Assembly (NCBI RefSeq): GCF_003996985.1 | Contig: NZ_RJJX01000010.1 | Coordinates: 94,416-148,459, forward strand | Source of the DNA: Ancylomarina longa | GTDB taxonomy: Bacteria; Bacteroidota; Bacteroidia; Bacteroidales; Marinifilaceae | Reading direction: 5' to 3' | Length of the DNA: 54,044 bases | Shown: one piece after another, positions 46,364 through 54,044 of the stretch | Layout of the letters: each line of letters begins with the position of its first letter | Numbering within the stretch: the first letter of the stretch is position 1 | Program-made: the position numbers and the translations under genes | The notes under the pieces: model-generated | Told to the model about the DNA's origin: nothing | Database searches by the model: none | Seen by the model: the letters and a program-made list of their open reading frames with translations, nothing else

Positions 46364-47137
46364 TCAATCAATTTCAATTTCCAATTGATCGTAAGCCAGA
46401 AAAACATTGTCCGGCAATTCCGCTTGCACTTCATCATGAAAACCCATCTGATGACTGATATGAGTAAAGTAAGCTTTCTCTGGTTTCAACTCTTTCACCA
46501 GTTCCAATGCTTCGGAAAGAGTAAAATGAGAAATATGCTTTTCTTTCCGAAGGGCATTCAGTATTAATACTTTCGCGCCTTTCATTTTCTCTTTTTCTTC
46601 CATAGCAATATAGTTCGCATCGGTGATGTAAACCAAATCTCCTATTCGATAACCATAAACTGGTAATTTGAGATGCATTGCACGAATCGGCTGTATTTTT
46701 GTTCCATTAATATGAAAAGCCTCATTGGTAACATCAATTAAATTCATTTGCGGTATTCCCGGATATTTAAATTCTGCAAATACATACGAAAATTCTTTTC
46801 GTAAAGATGTCTGTACTCGTTTCTCCGCATAAATATTCACGGCTTCCTTATTTACCCAATTAAAGGCACGAATATCATCCAAACCTGCAGTGTGATCTTT
46901 ATGCTCGTGTGTGAATAGTATGGCTGAAATATTTTCCACCCCAGCCCTCAGCATCTGATATCGAAAATCGGGACCACTATCAATCACCAGATTTTGACCA
47001 TCAACATGAATTAATACAGAAGCTCGAAGTCGTTTATCCTTAAAATTAGTGGATTTACATACAGGGCATTTACAAGCAATAATAGGAACTCCCTGAGAAG
47101 TTCCAGTACCAAGAAAAGTTAATTTTATCATAATCAA
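46364..47137 (-). CDS. Metallo-beta-lactamase-fold hydrolase, PhnP-like
   Basis: 257 residues. The N-terminal ITFLGTGTSQGVP-type start (LTFLGTGTSQGVPIIACKCP) and a Cys pair in CKCPVCKS resemble PhnP-like cyclic phosphodiesterases. The metal-binding motif is LFTHEHKDHTAGLDDIRAFN (HxHxDH), preceded by LVIDSGPDFRYQMLRAGV and followed by AMHLKLPVYGYRIGDLVYIT with a metal-bridging Asp in YITDAN and a C-terminal THISHQMG His. It probably hydrolyses a phosphodiester or cyclic phosphate; the exact substrate is unknown. Met1 or Met3 may start it. It lies 9 bp after the BASS-transporter stop, in the same operon. Confidence 0.83.
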   Translation of the reverse strand: MIMIKLTFLGTGTSQGVPIIACKCPVCKSTNFKDKRLRASVLIHVDGQNLVIDSGPDFRYQMLRAGVENISAILFTHEHKDHTAGLDDIRAFNWVNKEAVNIYAEKRVQTSLRKEFSYVFAEFKYPGIPQMNLIDVTNEAFHINGTKIQPIRAMHLKLPVYGYRIGDLVYITDANYIAMEEKEKMKGAKVLILNALRKEKHISHFTLSEALELVKELKPEKAYFTHISHQMGFHDEVQAELPDNVFLAYDQLEIEID

Positions 47138-47146
47138 ATTTCATTC

Positions 47147-48100
47147 CTAATTTGCTCTGTTTGATTTCCCTGATACTTTTTTTGCATCCTGAATCTCTTT
47201 TCGAATAGATAGGTATAGTAGGTATAATAGTACAAAAACTGCCATCACCGCAGAAGGAATTGCAGCTTCTTTCCCAAATAATGTAAGTGCAGTAACAACA
47301 GCAAATCCAGAACTTTTTATTGTTACCAGTAGATTCTGTGTCATCGCTATGGGAGCAGAAATGCCAACTTTCCGACTAAAAAACTCATAAAACCAACCCA
47401 ATCCGAATATTCCCAGGAACAAAACCAGAGAAACCAATAAGAGTACTTCAAAATTAGAAAAAAATACTTGCCTGTTCAGCCCTACAGCAGTAAAAATTAA
47501 CAAAGCAAATCCCCAATCTACAATTTTACCACGTGTCTTCTCTACAACGGGTTTAATTGGCTTCCATAAAAGAAGACGAGAAAGGATTAAAGGAATTAAT
47601 ACCAATTTCACCATCGCCATAAACAACACCAGAGGATCTATCCCTCCATCCATATCGGCAAAAATGCCAACAATTAGAGGAGCCAGAAATATAGAGGAGA
47701 TAAAAGCACCCAATAAACCGACGATAGAATACTTCAGATCACCATCTAATATGTGGGAAAAAGGAATGACTGCTAATCCGGGAGGAGTAGCAGCTATTAC
47801 AACAAAACCGAGAAATAATTCAGGAGTTGGCATCAACCAATAGGACAAACTAATAACAACAGCACCAAAAACAATAAAATTAAGAAATGCACCAATCAGC
47901 ATTGGTTTTATCATCGCTTTTAATGGAAACATCGCTTTTGTTGAAATCCCTGTGGTAGAGAAAGTCATTACTATTGCCAGAATATAAAAAGTATAATCTT
48001 TTAACTCGTTCGCCCAATCTCCTAACCACAAGCCAAGCACAACGGCAAGCACCAAGATGAAGTTTCGATTTAATATTATTTTAGCTGCTATTTGTTTCAT
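47147..48100 (-). CDS. BASS-family (bile acid:sodium symporter-like) membrane transporter
   Basis: 317 residues and about ten membrane helices. The family-like stretches are TFYILAIVMTFSTTGISTKA, the crossover region VIAATPPGLAVIPFSHILDG, DLKYSIVGLLGAFISSIFLA and APIAMTQNLLVTIKSSGFAV. Bacterial relatives move organic anions with sodium or carry arsenite; no ars genes are near, so the former is more likely. The basic tail (IRKEIQDAKKVSGKSNRAN) is cytoplasmic. It shares an operon with the downstream metallo-hydrolase. Confidence 0.8.
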   Translation of the reverse strand: MKQIAAKIILNRNFILVLAVVLGLWLGDWANELKDYTFYILAIVMTFSTTGISTKAMFPLKAMIKPMLIGAFLNFIVFGAVVISLSYWLMPTPELFLGFVVIAATPPGLAVIPFSHILDGDLKYSIVGLLGAFISSIFLAPLIVGIFADMDGGIDPLVLFMAMVKLVLIPLILSRLLLWKPIKPVVEKTRGKIVDWGFALLIFTAVGLNRQVFFSNFEVLLLVSLVLFLGIFGLGWFYEFFSRKVGISAPIAMTQNLLVTIKSSGFAVVTALTLFGKEAAIPSAVMAVFVLLYLLYLSIRKEIQDAKKVSGKSNRAN

Positions 48101-48155
48101 TTTGCAATCTTACACCATAGATAAAGTGCAAAGATGAAATAAAAATAAAGTAAAT

Positions 48156-48187
48156 CAAAATTATTAAGAATGATTACAAATAACAAA
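48156..48187 (-). promoter_or_regulatory. Promoter of the BASS transporter / metallo-hydrolase operon
   Basis: On the minus strand TTTG (complement of 48184-48187) is followed after exactly 20 nt by TAATTTTG (complement of 48156-48163). Both elements match the Bacteroidota consensus. Transcription would start near 48149, leaving a leader of about 50 nt to the ATG at 48100. Confidence 0.65.
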
Positions 48188-48251
48188 ACTGTTAGATTAA
48201 TCCTGATCATCACTAAGCTTATTAAAGCCATCAAATAAAGCAGTATTTTTG

Positions 48252-48259
48252 TACATTTG
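48252..48259 (+). promoter_or_regulatory. -7 element for the RsmI-like gene
   Basis: TACATTTG matches TAnnTTTG, 16 bp before the ATG at 48276. The -33 partner is unclear. Confidence 0.45.
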
Positions 48260-48275
48260 CCGAAAATAGACAAGT

Positions 48276-48983
48276 ATGAAGGGTAAACTTTATTTAATAC
48301 CAACCACTCTGGGAGATACTCCAATTGATCAGGTTATTCCGAAAGAAGTTCAGGATTTAATTCCTGGTCTTAAGCATTTTATTGTGGAAAATATTAGAAC
48401 CGCAAGGCGATATCTGAAAAAGGTAGATACCAAAATCAATATCGACGAACTTAGTTTTTATGAGTTAAATAAACACAGTTCTCCGAATGAAATATCAGGA
48501 TACTTACATGCTATTTCGGAAAATAATATTGGTGTAATTTCTGAAGCTGGGTGTCCTGGTGTTGCAGATCCAGGAGCAGATGTGGTAAAACTTGCCCATG
48601 AAAAGAATATTGAAGTCGTTCCATTAGTTGGACCATCCTCCATTCTATTATCTCTTATGGCTTCCGGATTTAATGGTCAGAATTTTGCTTTTAACGGATA
48701 CCTGCCCATCAAATCAGAGGAGCGAATCAAAAAAATTAAACAATTAGAATCCAGATCCTTGAACGAAAATCAAACGCAGATTTTTATTGAAGCTCCTTAT
48801 CGTAACAATAAGCTATTAGAAGATTTAATACAGAACTGTAATAGTGCAACCAAAATATGTGTGGCAATGGATATCACCATGGAAAGCGAATTTATTAAAA
48901 CCTTACCTGTAAAAGCCTGGAAAAATCAAGATATTGATATGCATAAGAAACCAACCATCTTTCTTTTATATCGTGAGAAATAA
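48276..48983 (+). CDS. RsmI-like SAM-dependent methyltransferase (tetrapyrrole methylase fold)
   Basis: 235 residues. KLYLIPTTLGDTPIDQVIP, FIVENIRTARRYLKKV, IGVISEAGCPGVADPGADVV, VVPLVGPSSILLSLMASGFN and FNGYLPIKSEERIKKIKQLE follow the order of RsmI, which 2'-O-methylates C1402 of 16S rRNA. GxPxxxDPG in the SAM loop appears as AGCPGVADPG. It is shorter than E. coli RsmI (~286) and lacks the C-terminal extension, as in a second, divergent group common in Bacteroidota that may have a different RNA target. The start is fixed by the promoter just upstream. Confidence 0.82.
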   Translation: MKGKLYLIPTTLGDTPIDQVIPKEVQDLIPGLKHFIVENIRTARRYLKKVDTKINIDELSFYELNKHSSPNEISGYLHAISENNIGVISEAGCPGVADPGADVVKLAHEKNIEVVPLVGPSSILLSLMASGFNGQNFAFNGYLPIKSEERIKKIKQLESRSLNENQTQIFIEAPYRNNKLLEDLIQNCNSATKICVAMDITMESEFIKTLPVKAWKNQDIDMHKKPTIFLLYREK

Positions 48984-49013
48984 AAAACAGCGCAGATAAA
49001 AAAATCTGCGCTG
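48982..49013 (-). terminator. Strong hairpin with minus-strand T-tail at the end of the RsmI-like gene
   Basis: CAGCGCAGAT (48988-48997) and ATCTGCGCTG (49004-49013) form a perfect 10-bp stem around AAAAAA. The U-tract lies on the minus strand (complement of 48982-48987), so it terminates transcription from the DHH gene at 49176, about 160 bp away. On the plus strand no T-run follows, but the hairpin may still protect the RsmI-like mRNA end. Confidence 0.75.
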
Positions 49014-49175
49014 CGAACATCATAGTTAAAAATTCAGGTTATAATCCCAATCATCTCAAACCGGGATTATTTCTTAATTATTCTATCAAATCTTAACCCT
49101 AAAACTTGACTTTCTATTCCATTTCAAAACAAATATCATACCAGTAGAGTTGTTTTGAATTCTAAATTGCCTTGG

Positions 49176-50210
49176 TCATAATTCCAATGATTGATAAAAT
49201 TCGGGTAGCACTTCTTTAAACTTTGATATTGCAACATCCAATTTTTTATTGGTTCTGCCTCCTGCAGCATTCATGTGCCCACCTCCGTTAAAATATTCTC
49301 TGGCAAGCTTATTTATAGGTACATTCCCTTTTGATCGAAATGATATTTTCACCATATCATCTTTCTCTATAAATATTACAGCAACACGAATATCCCTAAT
49401 GGATAAAGGATAGTTCACAAAACCTTCTGTATCTCCATCTCTATAATTAAAACGCTTTAAATCTTCTTTCGTGAGTTTAATTATAGCTGTTTGATATTCA
49501 CTCAATACTTCCAATCCCTGATCCAAACAATGTCCGAGTAATTTCATCCTGTCGATAGAAAAATTATCATACACATTGGAATGAATTTTACTCTTATCAA
49601 TACCACGGAACAAGAGAGCACCAACAATTTGATAAGTTCTTGGTTGAGATGAATTATAGCTTAAACCACCCGTATCAGTAACGATACCGGTGTAAATACA
49701 CTCAGCGATACTTTCATCTATCATAGACAAGTCACCGAGCGCCTCAATAAATTCAAACATCAATTCACAAGTAGAACACATGGTAATATCCGAAAACATT
49801 ATATCGACTTTTGCCTCTGGTTCCGGATGATGATCAATCATGATTTTTTTCGTATCACACGATTCTAAATATCCTTCCAGATCACCAGACCTCTTAAAGG
49901 AATTGTGATCTACCATAAAAATAAGATTCGACTCCTTTAAATACACATCGGCATCTTTCTTATCTTTTGTATAAACCATTACCTCCGAATTTCGGGGTAA
50001 CCAATTTAAGAAAACAGGATAAGCACTAGGACTAATTATCTTACATTGCCTTCCTTTTTTTTGTAAATATTGATACAAAGCCAAAGAGGATCCAATAGCA
50101 TCACCATCGGGACCGGAATGGGGTATAATTGATATTTGTACCGCATTATTCAATAATTCTTTCGCTTCACGAATTAGATCTTTGTCAATCCTATTGCGCA
50201 ATTCATTCAT
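49176..50210 (-). CDS. nrnA: DHH-family phosphoesterase, NrnA-like nanoRNase / pAp phosphatase
   Basis: 344 residues. The DHH domain (~20-180) has SIIPHSGPDGDAIGSSLALY with His31, Asp35 and Asp37, LIFMVDHNSF, MIDHHPEPEAKVDIMF (the DHH motif) and YTGIVTDTGGLSYNSSQPRT. The DHHA1 domain (~230-340) ends with the substrate-binding GGGHMNAAGGRTNKK. NrnA proteins degrade 2-5-nt RNAs and dephosphorylate 3'-phosphoadenosine 5'-phosphate. Orn-type RNase is absent from many Bacteroidota, so this is probably the nanoRNase. The gene is monocistronic. Confidence 0.88.
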   Translation of the reverse strand: MNELRNRIDKDLIREAKELLNNAVQISIIPHSGPDGDAIGSSLALYQYLQKKGRQCKIISPSAYPVFLNWLPRNSEVMVYTKDKKDADVYLKESNLIFMVDHNSFKRSGDLEGYLESCDTKKIMIDHHPEPEAKVDIMFSDITMCSTCELMFEFIEALGDLSMIDESIAECIYTGIVTDTGGLSYNSSQPRTYQIVGALLFRGIDKSKIHSNVYDNFSIDRMKLLGHCLDQGLEVLSEYQTAIIKLTKEDLKRFNYRDGDTEGFVNYPLSIRDIRVAVIFIEKDDMVKISFRSKGNVPINKLAREYFNGGGHMNAAGGRTNKKLDVAISKFKEVLPEFYQSLEL

Positions 50211-50519
50211 TCTATTTCTCGTGATTGATTAAAAAATAAGAGGTAAAGATACAACACATCATTAAAACATTAGTGAAAGACTATAAATTGATTTCCCGAA
50301 ACAAAACCTCCTGCGCATAATAAGACGAAATAAAATTAACACATCAATACTTCAGGATACCATTTATTATCATTCCATTCTCTTAATAATAAATGAATTT
50401 CTCGTTTTACATCATCTCAAATTAGACCAGTTTTGCTTTTTTGGATTTGTTTAACGAATGCTTGCACGCTTTATCAGAATGTTTAAATTTGTGTACGAAA
50501 CATTTAACTATTCACATAT
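50211..50519. other. Divergent intergenic region between nrnA and ndk
   Basis: About 310 bp with no gene. It contains the ndk promoter at 50461-50491. Nothing else recognisable is seen. Confidence 0.5.
50461..50491 (+). promoter_or_regulatory. Promoter of ndk
   Basis: CTTG (50461-50464, three of four bases of TTTG) is followed after 19 nt by TAAATTTG (50484-50491), a perfect TAnnTTTG. The implied start near 50498 leaves a leader of about 22 nt. Confidence 0.6.
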
Positions 50520-50939
50520 ATGAGAAGCGATAGAACTTTTACAATGATTAAACCAGATGCTGTTGCAAATGGATATATCGGTGCTATTTTGGCAAAAATA
50601 AATAAAGGAGGATTCCGCATTGCAGCCATGAAGTATACCCAAATAACAAAAGATCAAGCGATGAAATTTTATGAGGTTCATAAAAATCGTCCTTTCTATA
50701 ATGAACTAACGGATTTTATGAGTTCTGGTCCGATTGTGGCAGCAATACTTGAAAAAGAAAATGCTGTTGCTGATTTTAGAACACTAATTGGAGCTACGAA
50801 TCCGGCAGACGCAGCAGAAGGAACCATTAGAAAAGAGTTTGCAGAATCTATGTCGAATAACGCTGTTCATGGTTCTGATAGTAATGAAAATGCTGCAATA
50901 GAAGGAGCATTCTATTTTTCCGATATGGAAATTATTTAA
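50520..50939 (+). CDS. ndk: Nucleoside diphosphate kinase
   Basis: 139 residues, normal length. It transfers the gamma phosphate of ATP to nucleoside diphosphates through a phospho-histidine. [18 protein letters not shown] is the nucleotide-binding start, [20 protein letters not shown] follows, and [16 protein letters not shown] holds the catalytic His117. It ends with the usual [11 protein letters not shown]. Monocistronic, with its own promoter and terminator. Confidence 0.97.
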   Translation: MRSDRTFTMIKPDAVANGYIGAILAKINKGGFRIAAMKYTQITKDQAMKFYEVHKNRPFYNELTDFMSSGPIVAAILEKENAVADFRTLIGATNPADAAEGTIRKEFAESMSNNAVHGSDSNENAAIEGAFYFSDMEII

Positions 50940-50959
50940 ATAGACAAATTAAAATATAT

Positions 50960-50988
50960 AGCGCATCAGTCATTCTGCTGCGCTTTTT
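50960..50988 (+). terminator. Terminator of ndk
   Basis: AGCGCA (50960-50965) and TGCGCT (50979-50984) pair, extended inward by CAG/CTG across one mismatch, then TTTT. The T-tail overlaps the last codons of the convergent DUF721 gene. Confidence 0.75.
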
Positions 50989-51277
50989 ATCGTAATACAA
51001 TGTCATCAATTACGTGAGCCTTTACTTCCCTGTTGAGTGCTTTTATCAATCCTTCCCGAATAATTAGCAACTCATTTCGGATGATGGAGGAACGAATCTT
51101 CACAAACAATTTTCGGTTTCGAATATAAATATCAGTAGTAGCATTTGCAACATTTTTACCAATCACTTTCTCCCAGGATTTTATCAATTCGTACTCCTTA
51201 AGCTTACCATCCAGTTTGGATTCTTTTAAAACCTGTAGAATTAACTCATCTATTTTTTGCGTATTACTCCTTCTCAT
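50987..51277 (-). CDS. DUF721 (DciA-like) protein
   Basis: 96 residues. MRRSNTQKIDELILQVLKES, LIKSWEKVIGKNVANATTDI and IRNRKLFVKIRSSIIRNELL match DUF721, the family containing the replicative-helicase loader DciA. Bacteroidota versions are short and usually sit beside recF, as here (20 bp downstream of it). A role in loading DnaB at the origin, or in RecF-linked repair, is inference from family and neighbourhood. Confidence 0.85.
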   Translation of the reverse strand: MRRSNTQKIDELILQVLKESKLDGKLKEYELIKSWEKVIGKNVANATTDIYIRNRKLFVKIRSSIIRNELLIIREGLIKALNREVKAHVIDDIVLR

Positions 51278-51297
51278 GCCAGTTTTCTTAAATAGTA

Positions 51298-52398
51298 CTA
51301 ATTTATAATTCCACCCTTGTCGATAACAAACAATTGATACTCCAATGCATTCCCGGATAATATATTGTCCAGGTGATCCCGATTGGTATCTGAAATAAAA
51401 ATCTGACCAAAGCGTTCCTCTGATACAAGTTTCACTATCTGTTCTACTCTACTCGAATCCAATTTATCAAAAATATCATCGAGTAATAAAATTGGATTGA
51501 AGTTGGCTATTTGCTTAATAAATTCGAATTGAGCCAATTTTAACGCAATAAGATAAGTCTTAATTTGACCTTGCGATCCCATTTTCTTGATAGGAAAATT
51601 CCCCAAATTTAACTCCAGATCATCCTTATGAATTCCAACTGTAGTATATTGCATCACCTGATCTTTCCATCTCGCATTTGCGAGCAAATTACCCATCGAA
51701 TGATCATGAAGTTGAGATTTATATTCCAAACTCACACTTTCATTTCCTTGAGAAATAATAGCGTAATACTCCTGAAACACAGGCATTAACTTATTGAGGT
51801 AATCTTTCCTTTTGGCATAAATAGCAGCTCCTAAAACCTTCATTTGCTCATCCCAAATGCTTAAGGTGTCTTCGTCAAATTTAGTGCCTGCTCCAAAATC
51901 TTTCAATAATTTATTTCTTTGCTGCACCACACGATTATAACGTATCAAATCTTCCAAATACTTACGATCATATTGCGAAATCACACTATCCATATACTTT
52001 CTGCGTTCCTCGCTGCCATCGGTAATCAAACGGCTATCTGCTGGAGATACCATAACAATTGGCAGCAAACCAATATGTTCTGATAATTTTTTGTATTCCT
52101 TCTTATTTCGTTTGAAATTCTTTTTTTGTCCTCTTTTCACACCACAATAAACCAACTCTTCCATCTCTAATCGGTGATACTTCCCCTCTAACACCATGAA
52201 TTGCGCATCATGATTTATATTCTGTTGATCGGTAGAAGAAAAATAACTCTTGCAAAAACTTAAATAATAAACTGCATCTAGCAAATTTGTCTTGCCAACA
52301 CCATTGTTTCCAATAAAACAATTGATTTTGGGGGAGAAATTAACCTCCAGATCCAGAATGTTTTTATAATTAATAAGAGATAGATTATCCAGATACAT
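51298..52398 (-). CDS. recF: DNA replication and repair protein RecF
   Basis: 366 residues of the SMC-like RecF ATPase, which helps load RecA at gapped DNA. MYLDNLSLINYKNILDLEVN starts the fold, CFIGNNGVGKTNLLDAVYYL is Walker A (30-37), GSQGQIKTYLIALKLAQFEF carries the ABC-type signature region (GSQGQ), and PILLLDDIFDKLDSSRVEQI is Walker B and D-loop. Length is normal. It forms an operon with the DUF721 gene. Confidence 0.95.
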   Translation of the reverse strand: MYLDNLSLINYKNILDLEVNFSPKINCFIGNNGVGKTNLLDAVYYLSFCKSYFSSTDQQNINHDAQFMVLEGKYHRLEMEELVYCGVKRGQKKNFKRNKKEYKKLSEHIGLLPIVMVSPADSRLITDGSEERRKYMDSVISQYDRKYLEDLIRYNRVVQQRNKLLKDFGAGTKFDEDTLSIWDEQMKVLGAAIYAKRKDYLNKLMPVFQEYYAIISQGNESVSLEYKSQLHDHSMGNLLANARWKDQVMQYTTVGIHKDDLELNLGNFPIKKMGSQGQIKTYLIALKLAQFEFIKQIANFNPILLLDDIFDKLDSSRVEQIVKLVSEERFGQIFISDTNRDHLDNILSGNALEYQLFVIDKGGIIN

Positions 52399-52514
52399 GC
52401 TTAGAGAATATTAAGTATAGCTGCAAAATTAAGAAATTAAATCAATTCGAAACTGCCAGTAAAAGGTATTCTTTTGTTCTCAACAAGGTCTCATTTTTTA
52501 TAATAAACATGCTT

Positions 52515-52541
52515 TATATTTGTTAAAAAAAATTACATTTG
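52515..52541 (+). promoter_or_regulatory. -7 elements upstream of the TPR protein gene
   Basis: TATATTTG (52515-52522) and TACATTTG (52534-52541) both match TAnnTTTG. Neither has a clear TTTG partner at the right distance. Either start would lie downstream of the TTG at 52520, supporting the ATG at 52577 as the true start. Confidence 0.45.
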
Positions 52542-52576
52542 CGATAGAAAAAAATAAAACTATTAATTATTTGAGC

Positions 52577-53269
52577 ATGTCAAAAAATAAAAACAAACAA
52601 GTATCTGAGGATAATTTTGAAAATTTAGAAGAGGTATTAAGTAAGACCGAACAATATATCGAGAACAATCAGAAAAAACTTACTACTATAGCTCTAGGAA
52701 TTGTGCTAATTGCAGTAGCTGTTTTCGCATATCAGAAATACTATGCAGCTCCACTTGAAAAACGTGCACAAGATCAGCTTTTTCAAGCTCAAAGATATTT
52801 CGAACAAGATTCTTTTAAACTAGCTTTAAATGGAGATGAAAATTACCCTGGATTTTTAGATATCACGGACGAATTTGGTTCTACTGCTGCAGGAAATCTA
52901 TCATATTATTACGCTGGAATATCCTATTTAAGAATAGGCGAATTTCAAAAAGCAATCGACTTTTTAGAAGGATTTAGTTCTGATGACTTTATTCTAAGTT
53001 CACTTTCAAAAGCTGCAATTGGAGATGCTTATATGGAATTGGGTGATAATGATAAAGCCGCTGCAAGCTATATGGAAGCAAGTTCTTTTAATGCGAATAG
53101 TTTTACTACTCCTATCTATCTTCAAAAAGCTGGTATTGCTTACGAAATGATTGGAGATTATCAAAATGCATTAAGTGCATATCAAACTATTGAAAAAGAC
53201 TTCTCTAAATCTCCTGAAGCTCGCGACGTTGAAAAATACATCACACATGCTAAGTTGATGATGAAATAG
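52577..53269 (+). CDS. Membrane-anchored tetratricopeptide-repeat protein
   Basis: 230 residues from ATG 52577 (MSKNKNKQVSEDNFENLEEV). The frame is open to a TTG at 52520, but that overlaps the promoter. A charged N-terminal segment precedes one membrane helix at about 36-55 (LTTIALGIVLIAVAVFAYQK). TPR-like helix pairs follow: GNLSYYYAGISYLRIGEFQK, SLSKAAIGDAYMELGDNDKA, YLQKAGIAYEMIGDYQNALS and SPEARDVEKYITHAKLMMK. The layout resembles YfgM-like proteins (TM plus TPR), which work near the Sec translocon. The homology is by architecture only. Monocistronic with terminator. Confidence 0.83.
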   Translation: MSKNKNKQVSEDNFENLEEVLSKTEQYIENNQKKLTTIALGIVLIAVAVFAYQKYYAAPLEKRAQDQLFQAQRYFEQDSFKLALNGDENYPGFLDITDEFGSTAAGNLSYYYAGISYLRIGEFQKAIDFLEGFSSDDFILSSLSKAAIGDAYMELGDNDKAAASYMEASSFNANSFTTPIYLQKAGIAYEMIGDYQNALSAYQTIEKDFSKSPEARDVEKYITHAKLMMK

Positions 53270-53291
53270 ACTAATAAAAATATACTGATAC

Positions 53292-53324
53292 AAACGAAGA
53301 TCTTTTTGGTCTTCGTTTTTTTTT
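53292..53324 (+). terminator. Terminator of the TPR protein gene
   Basis: AAACGAAGA (53292-53300) and TCTTCGTTT (53310-53318) form a perfect 9-bp stem with a 9-nt loop and a continuous T-run to 53324. Confidence 0.9.
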
Positions 53325-53603
53325 ACCCAAATCAATAAATACAAACCATTCTAAACTGATTTGAAATACCATCTTCCCAAATATAGAATGTAAACTCATC
53401 AAACGTTTAAATTGAGCTAGACTTCCTCTTTCAAGGATCAAATCGACAAAAACCAACACACCTGCATTTATTCTAAATTATAGAATCGCAGTTCATCAAT
53501 AGTCCCCTCTAAAAAAAATCAATAGGCCTCAAAAAATATTCCTTAGGAAATCAAACACTTACATAAGTAAATGCATTTTTTTCAAAAAAATAATCTCGCA
53601 CCC
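53325..53603. other. Intergenic region before the tRNA array
   Basis: About 280 bp with no gene or RNA that I can recognise. Short open frames here and across the tRNA genes are spurious. Confidence 0.5.
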
Positions 53604-53634
53604 CTTGTATATTGTGCCAAAGCTCCTATATTTG
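53604..53634 (+). promoter_or_regulatory. Promoter of the Tyr-Gly tRNA array
   Basis: CTTG (53604-53607) is followed after 19 nt by TATATTTG (53627-53634), a perfect TAnnTTTG. The first tRNA starts 42 bp downstream. Confidence 0.65.
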
Positions 53635-53675
53635 CATCCGCAATCGAGAAACAAAGTTCTTTACAAATTGCTTTT

Positions 53676-53757
53676 GGGGAGATACCAAAGTGGCCAACTG
53701 GGGCGGACTGTAACTCCGCTGACTTCGTCTTCGTAGGTTCGAATCCTGCTCTCCCCA
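53676..53757 (+). tRNA. tRNA-Tyr (anticodon GUA), copy 1
   Basis: 82 nt with the long variable arm of class II tRNA. Acceptor GGGGAGA/TCTCCCC, anticodon stem GCGGA/TCCGC with loop CTGTAAC (GTA), variable arm GCTGACTTCGTCTTCGT, and T-arm GTAGGTTCGAATCCTGC. Discriminator A; CCA is not encoded. Confidence 0.96.
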
Positions 53758-53801
53758 CTCCAGATTGATTGAAAACGTTCAATCAATAAAAATATTACCA
53801 T

Positions 53802-53874
53802 GCGGGAATAGCTCAGTTGATAGAGCATCAGCCTTCCAAGCTGAGGGTCGCGGGTTTGAGTCCCGTTTCCCGCT
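53802..53874 (+). tRNA. tRNA-Gly (anticodon UCC), copy 1
   Basis: 73 nt starting GCGGGAATAGCTCAGTTG. Anticodon stem CAGC/GCTG with loop CTTCCAA (TCC), T-arm GCGGGTTTGAGTCCCGT and acceptor GCGGGAA/TTCCCGC. Discriminator T; CCA is not encoded. Confidence 0.95.
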
Positions 53875-53897
53875 CATTTTTTTTGAAATATTTTTTT

Positions 53898-53979
53898 GGG
53901 GAGATACCAAAGTGGCCAACTGGGGCGGACTGTAACTCCGCTGACTTCGTCTTCGTAGGTTCGAATCCTGCTCTCCCCA
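53898..53979 (+). tRNA. tRNA-Tyr (anticodon GUA), copy 2
   Basis: Identical over 82 nt to the copy at 53676-53757, offset by exactly 222 bp. Confidence 0.96.
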
Positions 53980-54024
53980 CTTTGATTTTGATTGAAAACG
54001 TTCAATCAATAAAAATATTACCAT

Positions 54025-54044
54025 GCGGGAATAGCTCAGTTGAT
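54025..54044 (+). tRNA. tRNA-Gly (anticodon UCC), copy 2, cut by the right edge
   Basis: The 20 bases at the edge equal the first 20 bases of the tRNA-Gly at 53802. The anticodon lies outside, so identity is inferred from the repeat. Confidence 0.85.

Larger units (their letters stand above)
53676..54044 (+). repeat. Tandem Tyr-Gly tRNA unit (~222 bp period)
   Basis: The Tyr-Gly pair and its inter-tRNA spacer are repeated. Each Tyr-Gly spacer holds a TTGATTGA/TCAATCAA palindrome (around 53765-53786 and again near 53988-54009) followed by the same AAAAATATTACCAT. It may guide processing of the transcript. Confidence 0.85.

Noticed and set aside
53571-54024. Open frames across the tRNA array
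   Set aside because: They overlap confidently folded tRNA genes on both strands.

Overview
The window looks like chromosome of a marine or sediment-type, facultatively anaerobic member of the Bacteroidota. Order Bacteroidales/Marinilabiliales in the broad sense is the best guess; the genus cannot be fixed from the sequence. The signs are an AT-rich genome, a SusC/SusD polysaccharide-utilisation locus (PUL), Bacteroidota promoters (TTTG, about 19-20 nt, TAnnTTTG), a secreted Ig/PKD-repeat adhesin, RecF/DUF721 and NDK neighbours typical of the phylum, and tandem tRNA-Tyr/tRNA-Gly units.

Layout. (1) 1-3344, minus: the N-terminal ~1,114 residues of a giant secreted repeat protein that runs off the left edge. 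(2) 4063-19067: a PUL with susC, susD, a lipoprotein carrying two LamG-like domains, a GH43-like enzyme with a CBM32-like domain, a GH144/glycoamylase-family lipoprotein, a GH3 beta-glucosidase, and a convergent membrane regulator (beta-propeller, Y_Y_Y, LuxR-type HTH). GH144 plus GH3 points to beta-1,2-glucan, with SusCD importing the oligosaccharides. (3) 19371-20371: a structured leader, a helical protein of unknown family and a 6 x 21-nt repeat. (4) 20429-25164: housekeeping genes for glycerate kinase, RluF-type pseudouridine synthase, beta-carbonic anhydrase, a small secreted NTF2-like protein and a DEAD-box helicase.

(5) 25313-36008: an accessory island. It opens with an apparently ORF-less group II intron, a truncated TetR gene, a doxX-like gene broken by two single-base frameshifts and an Rrf2-family pseudogene. 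It then holds an intact respiratory nitrate reductase operon, narK-narG-narH-narJ-narI, visibly more GC-rich than its surroundings, and closes with the remnant of an ISL3/ISAon1-type transposase. The decayed regulator beside an intact operon suggests acquisition followed by loss of local control. (6) 36059-36838: a second member of the unknown helical family seen at 19485.

(7) 37268-54044: a TonB-dependent receptor, a flavodoxin/ferredoxin fusion, two identical tRNA-Arg(UCU) genes, two tandem fused aconitase/isopropylmalate-dehydratase-type enzymes, an MFS transporter, a metallo-beta-lactamase-fold hydrolase, a BASS-type transporter, an RsmI-like methyltransferase, a DHH phosphoesterase, ndk, a DUF721 protein, recF, a TPR membrane protein and a tRNA Tyr-Gly-Tyr-Gly array cut by the right edge.

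All functional calls are from reading translations and motifs; no searches were run.
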